From CALMEC01 sp963777565 (GTDB lineage: Bacteria; Actinomycetota; Thermoleophilia; Miltoncostaeales; Miltoncostaeaceae), in the NCBI GenBank assembly GCA_963777565.1, contig CAVZQZ010000009.1, positions 806,001 to 870,000 of the forward strand: 64,000 nt of DNA, read 5' to 3'. Position numbers and translations under genes: made by a program. The notes below the pieces were generated by a model that was given only the letters and a program-made list of their open reading frames with translations, did no database searches and had not been told where the DNA came from. How positions within the stretch are numbered: position 1 is the stretch's first letter; every line of letters starts with the position of its first letter. Of the stretch, positions 31,333 to 40,249 are shown in pieces.

Positions 31333-31740
31333 GGCCATGACCGGCGCGGCAGGGGCACCGCACGGGCGGGTGCTCCTGCCGCTCGCCACCGCTCCGCGCC
31401 CGCTCGACAGCTGATGCGAACGCGGTGCGAACGTCCCGTCGGCGCACCGATCGCACACCTCCGACTCCACCATTTTCCCTTCCTCGTGGCTCGTTGACGG
31501 AACCGTCCATGTTCACGCCGGTCCTTTAGACGGGTAGCCAGGGAATCGACGCGGGAGGGTTGAGGCGACGGTCTTGCCGCAGGTGGAATCGGGATGCCTC
31601 CCTGATGCCGCCGCGTCTCGATCCGTGAAGGATCGAGCGTGGATGAGACGCGACGAGGAACGCCGTCCTGTGCAGACCCGTCACTTCAGCGATCGACTGG
31701 TGGAACTGCACACCTCACCTCGAGAAATGGAGGATCAACA
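31333..31740. other. Gene-free stretch with a partial module R
   Basis: At 31455-31530 CTCCACCATTTTCCCTTCCT and TCCATGTTCACGCCGG resemble a decayed module R end. Otherwise nothing is seen. The last 15 bases carry GGAGG for the LapA gene. Confidence 0.4.
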
Positions 31741-32103
31741 ATGGCCGCCGAGCCACGCTCCGCCGCCACCCACGGCCCCCCGCCCGAACCGCGCGGAGAA
31801 CGCCTCCGCCGCCATGGCCGCCGACACGCGCTCTACCTGCGTGCAGGGATCATCGTCGTGCTCCTCGCGGTGCTCATCGCGCTCATCGCCGCCAACACGC
31901 AGTCCACGGAGCTCAACTGGGTGATCGGTACCAGCCACGCCTCGCTGGTATGGATCGTCTTTACCACCGCCGTGCTCGGATGGCTCCTCGGCCTGGCCAC
32001 CGGCGCCCTGTTTCGCCGGCGCACGCGCCGGCGGGTGGGGACGGCCCCCGATGCGCAGCGCGAGAAGAGCACGTCAGATGAGTCGCCGCGAGCGCCGCTC
32101 TAG
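31741..32103 (+). CDS. LapA (DUF1049) family membrane protein
   Basis: A 120-residue protein from ATG 31741 behind GGAGG. A basic N-terminus is followed by two TM helices (AGIIVVLLAVLIALIAANTQ and LVWIVFTTAVLGWLLGLATG). The NTQSTELNW turn between them and the RRRTRRR motif after the second helix are the LapA/DUF1049 signature. LapA proteins take part in lipopolysaccharide assembly in Gram-negatives; in actinobacteria their role is undefined. Confidence 0.88.
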   Translation: MAAEPRSAATHGPPPEPRGERLRRHGRRHALYLRAGIIVVLLAVLIALIAANTQSTELNWVIGTSHASLVWIVFTTAVLGWLLGLATGALFRRRTRRRVGTAPDAQREKSTSDESPRAPL

Positions 32104-32257
32104 GTAACCTCCGCCCGCTCGACGAACCTCCGGACGCCGCTGTCGTCCAGCGCGTGGCGTTCCGCCAGACGACGTGGCAGCGGGGCGGATCCGACGGGCA
32201 GCACAAACTCACGGCCCCGCGCTGCACACACCGTCGGCAGGCGCGGGACCCGAGGCG

Positions 32258-32299
32258 CCCGTCGTGGCGCCCCGGCCGCCGCCGGGGCGCCACGACGGG
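32258..32299. terminator. Bidirectional terminator, 18-bp perfect arms
   Basis: CCCGTCGTGGCGCCCCGG and its exact complement (32258-32275, 32282-32299) around CCGCCG, between the + strand lapA-like gene and the - strand gene ending at 32307. Confidence 0.85.
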
Positions 32300-32306
32300 G
32301 GTCACG

Positions 32307-32945
32307 TTAGCCGGTGACGCCGGGGATGCGCACCGCCCCGAGGACGTCGAAGACCCGCACGTTCGCACGCGCCGTGACGGTGGCGGCGTTGCTCGCCGAG
32401 GCCGTCGCGACGTTCCTGATCGTCCCCACCGCCACGGCGCGGAAGGTGACCAGGAAGCGGGCGGTCTTGCCCGGATCCAGCTTGCTGACAGCGAAGCACA
32501 CCAGGCCCTTCTTGATCGTGGCGCCCCTCGCGCTCACGAACACGGCCCGCGCGGGCACCCGGTCGCACACCTGGAGGTTCGTCGCCGTCGCGGTACCGGT
32601 GTTGCGGACCTGGATCCTGAACGTGACGATCTGCCCGAGCCGCACGACCCGCCGGCTCGGCCGCTTGGTGATGGCCAACGTCGGCGCGGTCGTGCCGATC
32701 ACACTGGGCGGGGTGACCACCGGGGCCGTCACTGGGGGCGTGACGGGGGGGGTCACGGGGGGGGTCACGGGGGGCGTGACGGGGGGTGGCACCACCGGTG
32801 GCGGCACCACCGGCGGGGTGGTCGGCTTGCAGACGAGGTCTCCGGTCGGTTGTGTCGCCATCGCCTGAGCCGCGCTGAACAGCGCCACGGCGAGGGCGAG
32901 GAGGGCGATCAAGCGGAGACGGGAGCGTGGCTTCGAACCTCGCAT
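32307..32945 (-). CDS. Secreted DUF11-type repeat-domain protein
   Basis: A 212-residue protein from ATG 32945 with GGAGG upstream. A signal peptide (LIALLALAVALFSAAQAMA) precedes a Pro-rich linker of PVTPP/PVVPP units (about residues 42-75, a minisatellite in the DNA at 32727-32810), then one DUF11-like beta-sandwich: VRLGQIVTFRIQVRNTGTAT, ATNLQVCDRVPARAVFVSAR, LDPGKTARFLVTFRAVAVGT, IRNVATASASNAATV. Such domains are found in surface and spore-associated proteins. Confidence 0.88.
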   Translation of the reverse strand: MRGSKPRSRLRLIALLALAVALFSAAQAMATQPTGDLVCKPTTPPVVPPPVVPPPVTPPVTPPVTPPVTPPVTAPVVTPPSVIGTTAPTLAITKRPSRRVVRLGQIVTFRIQVRNTGTATATNLQVCDRVPARAVFVSARGATIKKGLVCFAVSKLDPGKTARFLVTFRAVAVGTIRNVATASASNAATVTARANVRVFDVLGAVRIPGVTG

Positions 32946-33264
32946 GGGGAACCTCCGGAAATGAGTGGTACTCGGAGCGGTCCCGCCGCGCGAACGTGGC
33001 GACCCGGGGCGAGCAGGATTCAAGGATGACCCTAGCCGAACGGCTCGTGTTTCGACCGATAGCGACACACGCGGACGCGCGAAGGGTGCCCGGGAGGCCC
33101 TCGACATTCCCTCTCACGTCGACTTCACGGCTTCCGGCCGATCCAAGCTCGGGCGGGGTGGGCTCGACGCCACCGAGCGCTCGCCGCGGGCTGGAACCGT
33201 CTTTCGCTACAGGTGCGGGGCGGGTGGTCGTTCTGCGGCTCCGGCAGCAGCCAGGCCTGGACGC
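32946..33264. other. Gene-free stretch
   Basis: Nothing was seen beyond the ribosome-binding site of the DUF11 gene at its left edge. Confidence 0.4.
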
Positions 33265-34123
33265 TCAGCCGGCCCGTCGTCCGCGCTTTCGCGCTGCGTG
33301 CCCACCGTTCGCGCGAGCCGACTCGTCGCCGAGCTCACGGAGGAGTCGCTCCACGGCTGCGGGCGATGGGGTCTCGGGCCGTAGTTCGGAGGGAAGCTCC
33401 TGCCCGGTGAGCCAGGCCTCCACCATCCGGACGTGCAACTCCCGCTCCCTGGCGAGCCAGCCGTGACCCAGTCCGGGCGCGAACCTGCGCGACCGCGTTC
33501 GGCATGAGGGAAGCCAGCGCCGCGTTGGACGGCCGAATCGCCCACTCCTTCTCCCCGGCGACGAGCAGGGTCGGAGACGGGGCGCTGATCTCGACGCGGG
33601 AGACGCCCGACTTGAATCCCTCCACGAACGCGCGCCGGAACGCCCGGCGTGACGAGCCGCGCAGGTCCGCCCTGCCCACCTCGTCCATCCCGATGATGCC
33701 GCTGAACAAGGCCGTCACGGGCCGGGTGTGGAGGAATGGCGACACGACCGTGACCCCGAGGAGAATCAGCCCACCGCCCCACCACGGCAGGACGCCGGCG
33801 CCGTCGATCACCGCCCGGTCGACGAGCCCCGGGTGGCGGTCCAGCAGGGTGTGGGCGATCCCGCCACCCCACGAGAGGCCGACGACGTGTGCCCGCCGCG
33901 CAGGGACGCCCGTCACGATGAGCTCGGCGACGAGGTCCGCCGTCACGGTGCGTGAGAGGCACGCAAGGTCGTTGCTGCGTCCGAAGCCCGGGAGGTCCGG
34001 GGCCAGGCACTGGAACCCGGCGAGCTTCGCCATGTGCTCGCGCCACATCCGGCCGCTCGCGCCGGCCCCGTGAAGGAACACGACGGCCGAAGAGCCCGCA
34101 GTGCCAGACTCGTGAACGTACAT
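33265..34123 (-). pseudogene. Alpha/beta hydrolase, one frameshift
   Basis: From ATG 34123 the frame gives SSAVVFLHGAGASGRMWREH (oxyanion region), APDLPGFGRSND, HVVGLSWGGGIAHTLLDRHP (nucleophile elbow with Ser) and SPTLLVAGEKEWAIRPSN (acid region). After MPNAVAQVRA the frame must shift near 33480 to continue PGLGHGWLARERELHVRMVE, which contains the catalytic His, and AWLTGQELPSELRPETPSPA to a stop at 33265. All triad residues exist across the two frames, so this is either a very recent frameshift or an assembly indel in a run of G/C. Confidence 0.75.
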
Positions 34124-34239
34124 CCCCACGTCGCTCGCGCTCCCGGGCGTGTTTCGCGCACAACCTACGGCGTGTCCTGTCCCCGAGGATCGGCACGACC
34201 ACCGATCCGTGACGCGGGTTTCCCGACGCTCCGCAACCC

Positions 34240-34400
34240 TCGGAGCGGGCAACGAACGGGGCAACACCCGAGAGTCGAAACCCACGCCACTCGCGACACA
34301 CCGATGAAGCTGGGATCCGAGTCACCAAGCGGGAAATCACGGGCCGAACGAGAGGGAACGAAGCCCGAAAGGACTCAAGTTCGATGGTCGATGCAGCGAT
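34240..34400 (+). repeat. Repeat module Q, copy 4, with very decayed tRNA-like end
   Basis: Boxes at 34247 (GGGCAACG) and 34259 (GGGCAACA), GAAGCTGGGATCCGAGTCAC, GGAACGAAGCCCGAAAGGAC and then TCAAGTTCGATGGTCGATGC, which may be a remnant T-arm. Confidence 0.6.
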
Positions 34401-34439
34401 GGCGTTTGGCACCACGATGGGCAGCAAGAACCCAAGACT

Positions 34440-35080
34440 TCAGCCGGGGAGTTCCTCCTCGTGCCGGCAGTAGAGTCGCGTCGCCGCGACCACGTTCTTG
34501 GCGTCCTTGGGCGAGCCGTCCGTCGAGGCGAAGCACAGGCACGAGCCGACAGTGAACTCGACGAGATAATGCGTCGGTGGAACCTGCCCCCCGTCATTGG
34601 CCGATGAGATGCCGGGGATCTGCTGGACCGCACTTGCGGTGGGAACCCCAGGGATCGGCAGATTGCGCGAGTCAGAGATGCAGACCGCGAAGCATGGCTG
34701 TTGCAGGTCCTGGCCGTGCATCCAGTCGCGCGCCTGGAGCGCGCCGTCGGGAGACTTGAACTTGACGACCCCGACGGTTACTTCACCCTCGTCGGGCGGG
34801 ACACCCTGCGTCAAACGCTCGCCCGCGGCCCCTCGAAACCCGCGTCGTTGAAGATCTTCACCCCGCTCGACGGTTGGGTGACCTCGGGAACCGGACGCCC
34901 TGGCCGACCAGGTTGACCGGATCACTCCAGTCAAACGTGCGCTGCTGGTAAAACCCCGGAAGCGAGGACGCCGGAAGCAGCCGCGGCATCAGCGGACGCG
35001 GCCGAGACGTCACCGTCCGAGCCGCCGCCGCCACACCCCGCGAGGCCAGCCGCCGCGAGCGGGACGGTGAGCCCCACCAT
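34440..35080 (-). pseudogene. Lipoprotein gene, several frameshifts
   Basis: The start ATG 35080 gives VGLTVPLAAAGLAGCGGGGS, a lipoprotein signal with lipobox LAGC. Frames then change: FYQQRTFDWSDPVNLVGQGV near 34930, TQPSSGVKIFNDAGFEG near 34865, and finally AAGERLTQGVPPDEGEVTVG, WMHGQDLQQPCFAVCISDSR, PPTHYLVEFTVGSCLCFAST to a stop at 34440. The parts are collinear, so the ancestral product was a roughly 210-residue lipoprotein with four closely spaced Cys in the C-terminal domain. The family is not named; similar lipoproteins occur in related actinobacteria. Confidence 0.6.
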
Positions 35081-35214
35081 TGTCGCCCCTCGACGACGGT
35101 TCGCACCACGCCGCTCCTGACATCGGAGGACTCGGGCAGGTGAAGAAGCGTACCCGGAGGCACTCGTGTCACCGTCGCCGACGGCGAAAGGGCGTCCCCG
35201 TCAACCGGAAGGTG

Positions 35215-35349
35215 GCGCACGTCGTGGGCAACAATCTGGAAAACACACACGGTCGAAACCCGCACCAACCGCCGCGCACCTGATGGCAGGTGGGATCCCT
35301 GTCACGAAGCCGGCAATCACCAGACCGGCCAAAGCGAGAAGAGCCCGGA
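35215..35349 (+). repeat. Repeat module Q, copy 5
   Basis: Boxes GGGCAACA (35226) and GGAAAACA (35238), CACCAACCGCCGCGCACCTG, ATGGCAGGTGGGATCCCTGT and AAAGCGAGAAGAGCCCGGAG. It is the copy closest to the one at 9040. Confidence 0.7.
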
Positions 35350-35396
35350 GGCAACTGTTGATCCCCGGGTCGCAGGTTCGAGCCCTGGCGCGCCCA
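35350..35396 (+). mobile_element. tRNA-Met-like 3' fragment with altered anticodon arm
   Basis: GATCCCCGGGTCGCAGGTTC and GCGCGCCCA match the intact tRNA-Met, but the anticodon loop reads ACTGTTGA. It has no 5' half. It is the last repeat element of the island; none is seen between 35.4 and 64 kb. Confidence 0.7.
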
Positions 35397-35602
35397 TTGG
35401 CCTTTCCCTGAAGAAGCACTCCCGTGGAGGCCGGGTTCGAGCGGACGACGACCGGGAAGCGCACGCGCAGCGGGCCCGCGGTGGACGAGGCCCGATGCAG
35501 CGACGAACGGTCAGCCGGTCACGACCCGCGGTGCGCCAGTCACGCGCTGCCCGGTAGTGCTGACGCCGACCGCGATCACGGCGATCCCGAGGACGCCGGT
35601 CA
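35397..35602. other. Gene-free stretch
   Basis: The island's right margin; no gene or repeat was recognised. Confidence 0.35.
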
Positions 35603-36418
35603 TCAGATCGCGGGCCCCGCCTGCCGCAGCAGGAATTCGAGGGTGGCGGAGTTGAACGCGTCGGCGTCCTCGTGCAGGCCCGCGTGGGAGAGGTGCTCGA
35701 AGACCACCACCTCGGTGTTCGGGATCGCGGAGGTGAGTGGCTCGGCGAACCGTCGTGACGTCACCTGATCGTGCGCCCCGAACGTGAGGAGCGTCGGGGC
35801 GGCGATGTCCTTCAGGACCGGGCCGGCGTCGTGGTCGAGCACCGCCTGCGACTGCGCCAGGAATGCCTCGAGGGGCTGAGCCGGGCGGCCGCGGACGAAC
35901 TCCTCCAGGGCCTGCACGAACTCGGGTCGCTCCGCGTACATCTCGGGGGTGAAGCACCACGGGAAGATCCCGAGGATCACCGTATCGGCGACCGTCGGCA
36001 GCGCTCGCGCCAATGCCCGCCAGTTCTCGAGGCAGACGCGAAGGAACGCGTCCGTGGTTCCCCATGCGCTGTGGAGCGACAGCGAGCGGACCCGCCCGGG
36101 GTGTTGCGCCGCCAAGTGCATTCCCACGGCCGAGCCCAATGACACTCCGGCGACGTGCGCGGACTCCACTCCGATCGCTGTGAGGAACGCGGCGACCTGG
36201 TCGGCGTACCCCTCGGTCGAATACGGGCCCGCCGGCTTGTCGCTCTCGCCGGAGCCGGGCAGGTCGATCGAGATGCACGAGAAGTGCTTCGTGTACTCCG
36301 GCAGTTGGAACGCATAGCACGCGTGGTCCGCGGCCAGGTAGGGAATCAGGACCAGCGGCGGTCCCTCTCCCTGAACGTCGTAGTTGATCGTGAGGTTCTC
36401 CACCTGCACCTGCGGCAT
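35603..36418 (-). CDS. Alpha/beta hydrolase
   Basis: A 271-residue intact hydrolase from ATG 36418. LVLIPYLAADHACYAFQLPE forms the oxyanion region, SIDLPGSGESDKPAGPYSTE the strand-5 loop, HVAGVSLGSAVGMHLAAQHP the nucleophile elbow (GVSLG), TLLTFGAHDQVTSRR the acid (Asp) and VVFEHLSHAGLHED the catalytic His. A cap domain of helices lies between residues 125 and 195. The substrate is unknown; the motif set resembles 3-oxoadipate enol-lactonase-like or epoxide-hydrolase-like enzymes. Confidence 0.88.
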   Translation of the reverse strand: MPQVQVENLTINYDVQGEGPPLVLIPYLAADHACYAFQLPEYTKHFSCISIDLPGSGESDKPAGPYSTEGYADQVAAFLTAIGVESAHVAGVSLGSAVGMHLAAQHPGRVRSLSLHSAWGTTDAFLRVCLENWRALARALPTVADTVILGIFPWCFTPEMYAERPEFVQALEEFVRGRPAQPLEAFLAQSQAVLDHDAGPVLKDIAAPTLLTFGAHDQVTSRRFAEPLTSAIPNTEVVVFEHLSHAGLHEDADAFNSATLEFLLRQAGPAI

Positions 36419-36612
36419 GACGCGCTCCCTCCACGAATTGCGGTGACGCAAGCCTCCCCCGTTCGGGCATCGCGGTCAACGGCAGAAAGCCGGGGGCGAG
36501 TCCGCGCCCGGTACTGAATCGCGCCTGCAGCAAACGGCTGGGGATCGTTACCTCACGGTCAGAGGACGGTCCTCGCCCCGAGTCGCCCCGGGCGAAAGGT
36601 AGGGTGCCGCGG

Positions 36613-38052
36613 ATGGCGAAGACGTATCGCCCCCGCCCCCGGGAGGTCGAGCTGCACGCACTGGACGCAGCTCGGCTCGAGCCACTGATCGGCCGCGAGC
36701 GGATGGCGCGCGTCGAGGGGGCCACCGAGGCGGCCGAGGCGGCCCTCGCCGGCCGGACCATCGTCAAGGTGAACTCGACCGCAAACGGCGGCGGCGTCGC
36801 GGAGATGCTCTACACCCTCATCTCGTACAGCCGCGGCGCAGGCCTCGACACCCGCTGGCTCGTGATCCAGGGCGACCCGCGGTTCTTCAGTATCACGAAG
36901 CGGATTCACAACCGGCTCTACGGCAGCCCCGGCGACGGCGGCGAACTCGGCGAAGCCGAACGAAAGCACTATGAGGACGTGCTGAAGCACAACGCGGAGG
37001 GGGTCCTCGCGCTGGTGCGCCCGGGCGACATCGTCATGCTGCACGACCCCCAGCCCGCCGGTCTCACGCAGGCGGCGAAACGGGCCGGCGCACGCGTCAT
37101 CTGGCGATGCCACGTCGGTCGAGACCAGCCGAACGAATGGACCGAGCAGGCATGGGCGTTCCTACGACCCTACGTCGGGGAGGCCGACGCGTTCGTGGTG
37201 TCCCGCCGGGACTTCGCCGCTCCATGGATGGATCCACAACGAGTCCATGTCATGGCACCCTCGCTCGATCCGTTCTCGGCGAAGAACGAGCCGATGTCGG
37301 GCCGTAATGTGCGACGCGTCTTGGGTTACGCGGGCCTGTTGACGGGCGACGGCACAATCCCCGCCGTTCCCTTCACACGTCGCGATGGCTCGGCCGGCTG
37401 GATCAACCGCCACACCGACCTCCTGCAGACGGGTTCCCCACCGCCGCCCGACGTGCCGCTGGTCGTCCAGGTCTCGCGCTGGGACCGGATCAAGGACATG
37501 CCGGGCGTCCTGAACGGGTTCGTCGAGCACGTTGACACCGACCTCGGCGCGCACCTCCTCCTGGTCGGGCCCGCTGTCACGGGGGTCGCAGACGACAGCG
37601 AAGCGTCCGATGCGCTTGACGAGTGCATGGCCGTATGGCGGGCACTGCCCCGCGCAGCCAGGGCGCGGACCCACCTCGCGTGCATCCCGATGGACGATCC
37701 GGACGAGAACGCGGCGATCGTCAACGCGATCCAGCGCCATGCCGCAGTCGTCGTCCAGAAGAGCCTCGCCGAGGGGTTCGGCCTTACGGTCGCCGAGGCG
37801 ATGTGGAAAGGGCGACCCGTCGTCGCGAGCCGCGTCGGGGGAATTGCCGACCAGATCACGCACGGACGGCATGGCCTCCTGATCGACGATCCGCTCGATC
37901 TCGTGTCCTTCGGGCGGGCCGTGACACAGCTGCTGAGCGATCCCGAGGGTGCCGACCAACTCGGCCGCCGGGCGCGGGCTCGTGTGGTGCGCACCTTCCT
38001 CGGTGATCGCCACCTCCTGCAGTTCGGCGCGCTCCTGCAGCAGCTCAGCTGA
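36613..38052 (+). CDS. treT: Trehalose synthase (glycosyltransferring), GT4 family
   Basis: A 479-residue GT-B enzyme that makes trehalose from NDP-glucose and glucose. Features: IVKVNSTANGGGVAEMLYTL (N-domain Gly-rich loop), RWLVIQGDPRFFSITKRIHN, a PGDIVMLHDPQPAGL segment, VPLVVQVSRWDRIKDMPGVL, and the nucleotide-sugar-binding E-x7-E region KSLAEGFGLTVAEAMWKGRP. Length and motifs match TreT-type trehalose synthases. The start at ATG 36613 is preferred; GTG 36604 is three codons upstream. A decayed second copy lies at 40246-40610 after galT. The role is osmoprotectant synthesis. Confidence 0.88.
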   Translation: MAKTYRPRPREVELHALDAARLEPLIGRERMARVEGATEAAEAALAGRTIVKVNSTANGGGVAEMLYTLISYSRGAGLDTRWLVIQGDPRFFSITKRIHNRLYGSPGDGGELGEAERKHYEDVLKHNAEGVLALVRPGDIVMLHDPQPAGLTQAAKRAGARVIWRCHVGRDQPNEWTEQAWAFLRPYVGEADAFVVSRRDFAAPWMDPQRVHVMAPSLDPFSAKNEPMSGRNVRRVLGYAGLLTGDGTIPAVPFTRRDGSAGWINRHTDLLQTGSPPPPDVPLVVQVSRWDRIKDMPGVLNGFVEHVDTDLGAHLLLVGPAVTGVADDSEASDALDECMAVWRALPRAARARTHLACIPMDDPDENAAIVNAIQRHAAVVVQKSLAEGFGLTVAEAMWKGRPVVASRVGGIADQITHGRHGLLIDDPLDLVSFGRAVTQLLSDPEGADQLGRRARARVVRTFLGDRHLLQFGALLQQLS

Positions 38053-38106
38053 GACGAACGACGCGGCCTGAGGTCGCCGCAGAGCGAGGGTTGAGGCTCA
38101 CCAGCC

Positions 38107-38538
38107 TCAGCGCCCGCTGATGTACCGCTCCAGCTGTCCGATCATGAACTCCTTGTCTTCAATCAGCTGTTTCACGACGTCGCCGATGCTCACGATGCCC
38201 ACCAATTCCTCGTTATCGAACACGGGCAAGTGTCGAGTGCGCTTCTCTGTCATCAACGCCATGCATTCTTCGCTCGTGGTATCCGGAGACACGTAGAGCA
38301 CGTCCTCGACCATCATGTCTCCAACGACGCCGCCCAGGGCGATCTCCCCCGTGAGGGCAACGGCTCTCGCAAGATCCCGCTCTGCGAAGAGTCCGACCAA
38401 CCGGCCGTCGCGGATCACCAGGAGAGACCCGACGTTGTTGTCCATCATTCTCTTGAGCGCTTCGCGCACCGGGAGCGAGGGGTCGGCCGAGAACGCGACA
38501 CTGCCCTTCGTCCGCAAGATGCTCTTCACCGTGGTCAT
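38107..38538 (-). CDS. Tandem CBS-domain protein
   Basis: A 143-residue protein made of two CBS motifs: residues 9-68 (VREALKRMMDNNVGSLLVIR ... LVGLFAERDLARAV) and 78-135 (YVSPDTTSEECMALMTEKRT ... LVGIVSIGDVVKQL). CBS pairs bind adenine nucleotides (AMP, ATP, SAM) and signal energy state. There is no attached catalytic domain, so it must act on a partner. It is convergent with treT. Confidence 0.9.
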   Translation of the reverse strand: MTTVKSILRTKGSVAFSADPSLPVREALKRMMDNNVGSLLVIRDGRLVGLFAERDLARAVALTGEIALGGVVGDMMVEDVLYVSPDTTSEECMALMTEKRTRHLPVFDNEELVGIVSIGDVVKQLIEDKEFMIGQLERYISGR

Positions 38539-39192
38539 GACCGGATTCGCGTCGGATCAACGGTGGGAACTTGCTTCGTCGGGTTTATGACTGTCCTCAC
38601 CGGTCCACCCAGGCGTACGGCGCGCTGGACAGCCGTGGTCTGGCACTCCCGACCGTCCGCCCCGCACCCATCGAAGCCGCACCGGAGACGCACTCGTCAA
38701 CCGTCCGCAGGCGGCGCCCCGGCCGGAGCCGCCAAGGGAGCGCTCTTGGGCAAGACGCACCCGGAACCTCCTGCTTGTCGTCGAGCGGGGGTTGTGGCGC
38801 GGTTTGTGCGTCAGTTTCTCCGACGGTAGGCCCGTGGGGCACCGTCCAGAATCAGCACCGGCGCGGATCGGGGACGCGGGGTTTCTACGGAGCGCTGGCT
38901 ACCGAGCGTCCGTGGGCGAATACCGGCGGGTTGTTCGCCGATTGATCCGTGGTCCCAGCCCGCGGCCCGGGAACGCTCAGCATCGAGGCACCCGGAGCGT
39001 GATCCGCCGCGACAGACCCGCCATGCTGTCGTCCCCCGGCAGCAGCCAAGACCTCACCGTTCACCGCCCGCGCGAAACGGGTTGCGATGAGCCGGCGCGG
39101 CCTCGTGCGGTTGCTCACCTCGGGAGTCCTGCAGCGACGCGAACCCTGGTCAACCCCTGCCGCTCACACGCATGAGCTCCAGAACCCGGGGG
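38539..39192. other. Gene-free stretch of about 650 bp
   Basis: Only Arg/Pro/Ser-rich shadow frames were seen on both strands. No RNA gene or repeat copy was recognised. Confidence 0.45.
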
Positions 39193-39220
39193 CCCCTACG
39201 GGCCGGTCGGGCCGTAGGGG
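39193..39220 (+). terminator. Hairpin upstream of galT
   Basis: CCCCTACGG (39193-39201) and CCGTAGGGG (39212-39220) with a 10-nt loop, ending 54 bases before the galT start. It could be a terminator of an unrecognised transcript or a leader structure. Confidence 0.4.
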
Positions 39221-39274
39221 ATCGAAGCCTCTGACATGCTCTGCCGCGGATCGCGCAACTGAGCGAGGGACGAC

Positions 39275-40249
39275 ATGCGGCACATCCGGTGGGATTCGGT
39301 GTCGGGGACCCCGGTGCTCATCGCCCCCGGTCGTTCGATGCGTCCGCATGACGTTGCCGAACCCCTGCGATCGGACACCTGCCCGTTCTGCGAGGGCTCG
39401 GAGATGTTGACCCCCGCGGAAGTCCACGCCGACCGTCCGGGCGGTGGCGAGCCGGACGGCCCGGGCTGGCTGGTGAGGGCCTTCCCAAACCTCTACCCGA
39501 GCCTGCCGTCCGACATCGGGCGACACGAGGTCGTCGTGAACAGCCCGTCGCACCTCGGAAGCCTTGCGGAACTCACCCGGGAGCAGGCGGGACGCGCCGC
39601 GGCGGTGTGGATGAGCCGGCTGGACGCGATCGGACGGGACGCGCGGACGCAATGGCCGTTCTGGTTTCTGAATCAGGGCGCAGCCGCAGGCGCGAGCCTG
39701 TCACATAGCCACGCCCAGCTGATCGGCCTGCCGTTCGTCCCGCCAGCACTCGCGCGACGCGAGGCCGCCTTCGCCGCCTCAGCCTGCCCGATCTGCGAGC
39801 AGATCGGCTCGGCGGGAGAGCGCCTGATCGCAGATGTCCACGGCCTCGTCGTCTGGTGCCCCGACGCTCCGCCCATCCCGCGCCTCGTCCGCGTGGCCCC
39901 CGTGGCCCATCTGCCCGGGTGGGATGGATCGGTCGACCCGGAGGTCATCGGCGACGTCCTGCGGCTCGTGGTCGGGTGTATCGAGGGGGGCCTCGGCACG
40001 CGAGACGTCAACATCTGGCTCACGGCGCGGCGCCCTGCAGCGCACGCCGCCGTTCATTGGCATCTGGACGTGGCTCCCCGTATGGAGTCCCTCGCCGGGC
40101 TGGAGCTCGGCGCGGGCGTTATCGCGGTCCAGGAGACGCCGGAATCCGAGACGCCCCGGCTCCGGGATGCGTTCCGAGACGCGGTCCGGCTCGCGGGACG
40201 GGACGCCGATCGGGGGTCGCTCGACATCGATGCGTGGGCCGGGCAATGA
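39275..40249 (+). CDS. galT: Galactose-1-phosphate uridylyltransferase-like protein
   Basis: A 324-residue GalT/HIT-superfamily protein. The Zn site TCPFCEGSEM is at residues 35-44; a second Cys pair is in ACPICEQ. The catalytic HxHxQ is SHSHAQLIGLPFVP, behind NQGAAAGASL. The C-terminal half repeats the fold with VHWHLDVAPR. The enzyme transfers UMP between hexose 1-phosphates; it could also be the related phosphorylase-type nucleotidyltransferase. It starts 10 bases after GAGGGA. Its stop overlaps (ATGA) the first codon of a treT relic, suggesting an ancestral galT-treT operon. Confidence 0.82.
   Translation: MRHIRWDSVSGTPVLIAPGRSMRPHDVAEPLRSDTCPFCEGSEMLTPAEVHADRPGGGEPDGPGWLVRAFPNLYPSLPSDIGRHEVVVNSPSHLGSLAELTREQAGRAAAVWMSRLDAIGRDARTQWPFWFLNQGAAAGASLSHSHAQLIGLPFVPPALARREAAFAASACPICEQIGSAGERLIADVHGLVVWCPDAPPIPRLVRVAPVAHLPGWDGSVDPEVIGDVLRLVVGCIEGGLGTRDVNIWLTARRPAAHAAVHWHLDVAPRMESLAGLELGAGVIAVQETPESETPRLRDAFRDAVRLAGRDADRGSLDIDAWAGQ

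Noticed and set aside
9172..35396. The tRNA-like fragments as functional tRNA genes
   Set aside because: All lack the 5' acceptor strand and D-arm; only the tRNA-Met at 6777 and tRNA-Leu at 63341 fold as complete tRNAs.
6850..35400. CRISPR array as an explanation for the recurring short repeats
   Set aside because: Copies are spaced by kilobases, diverged and linked to tRNA ends; there are no regular spacers and no cas genes.
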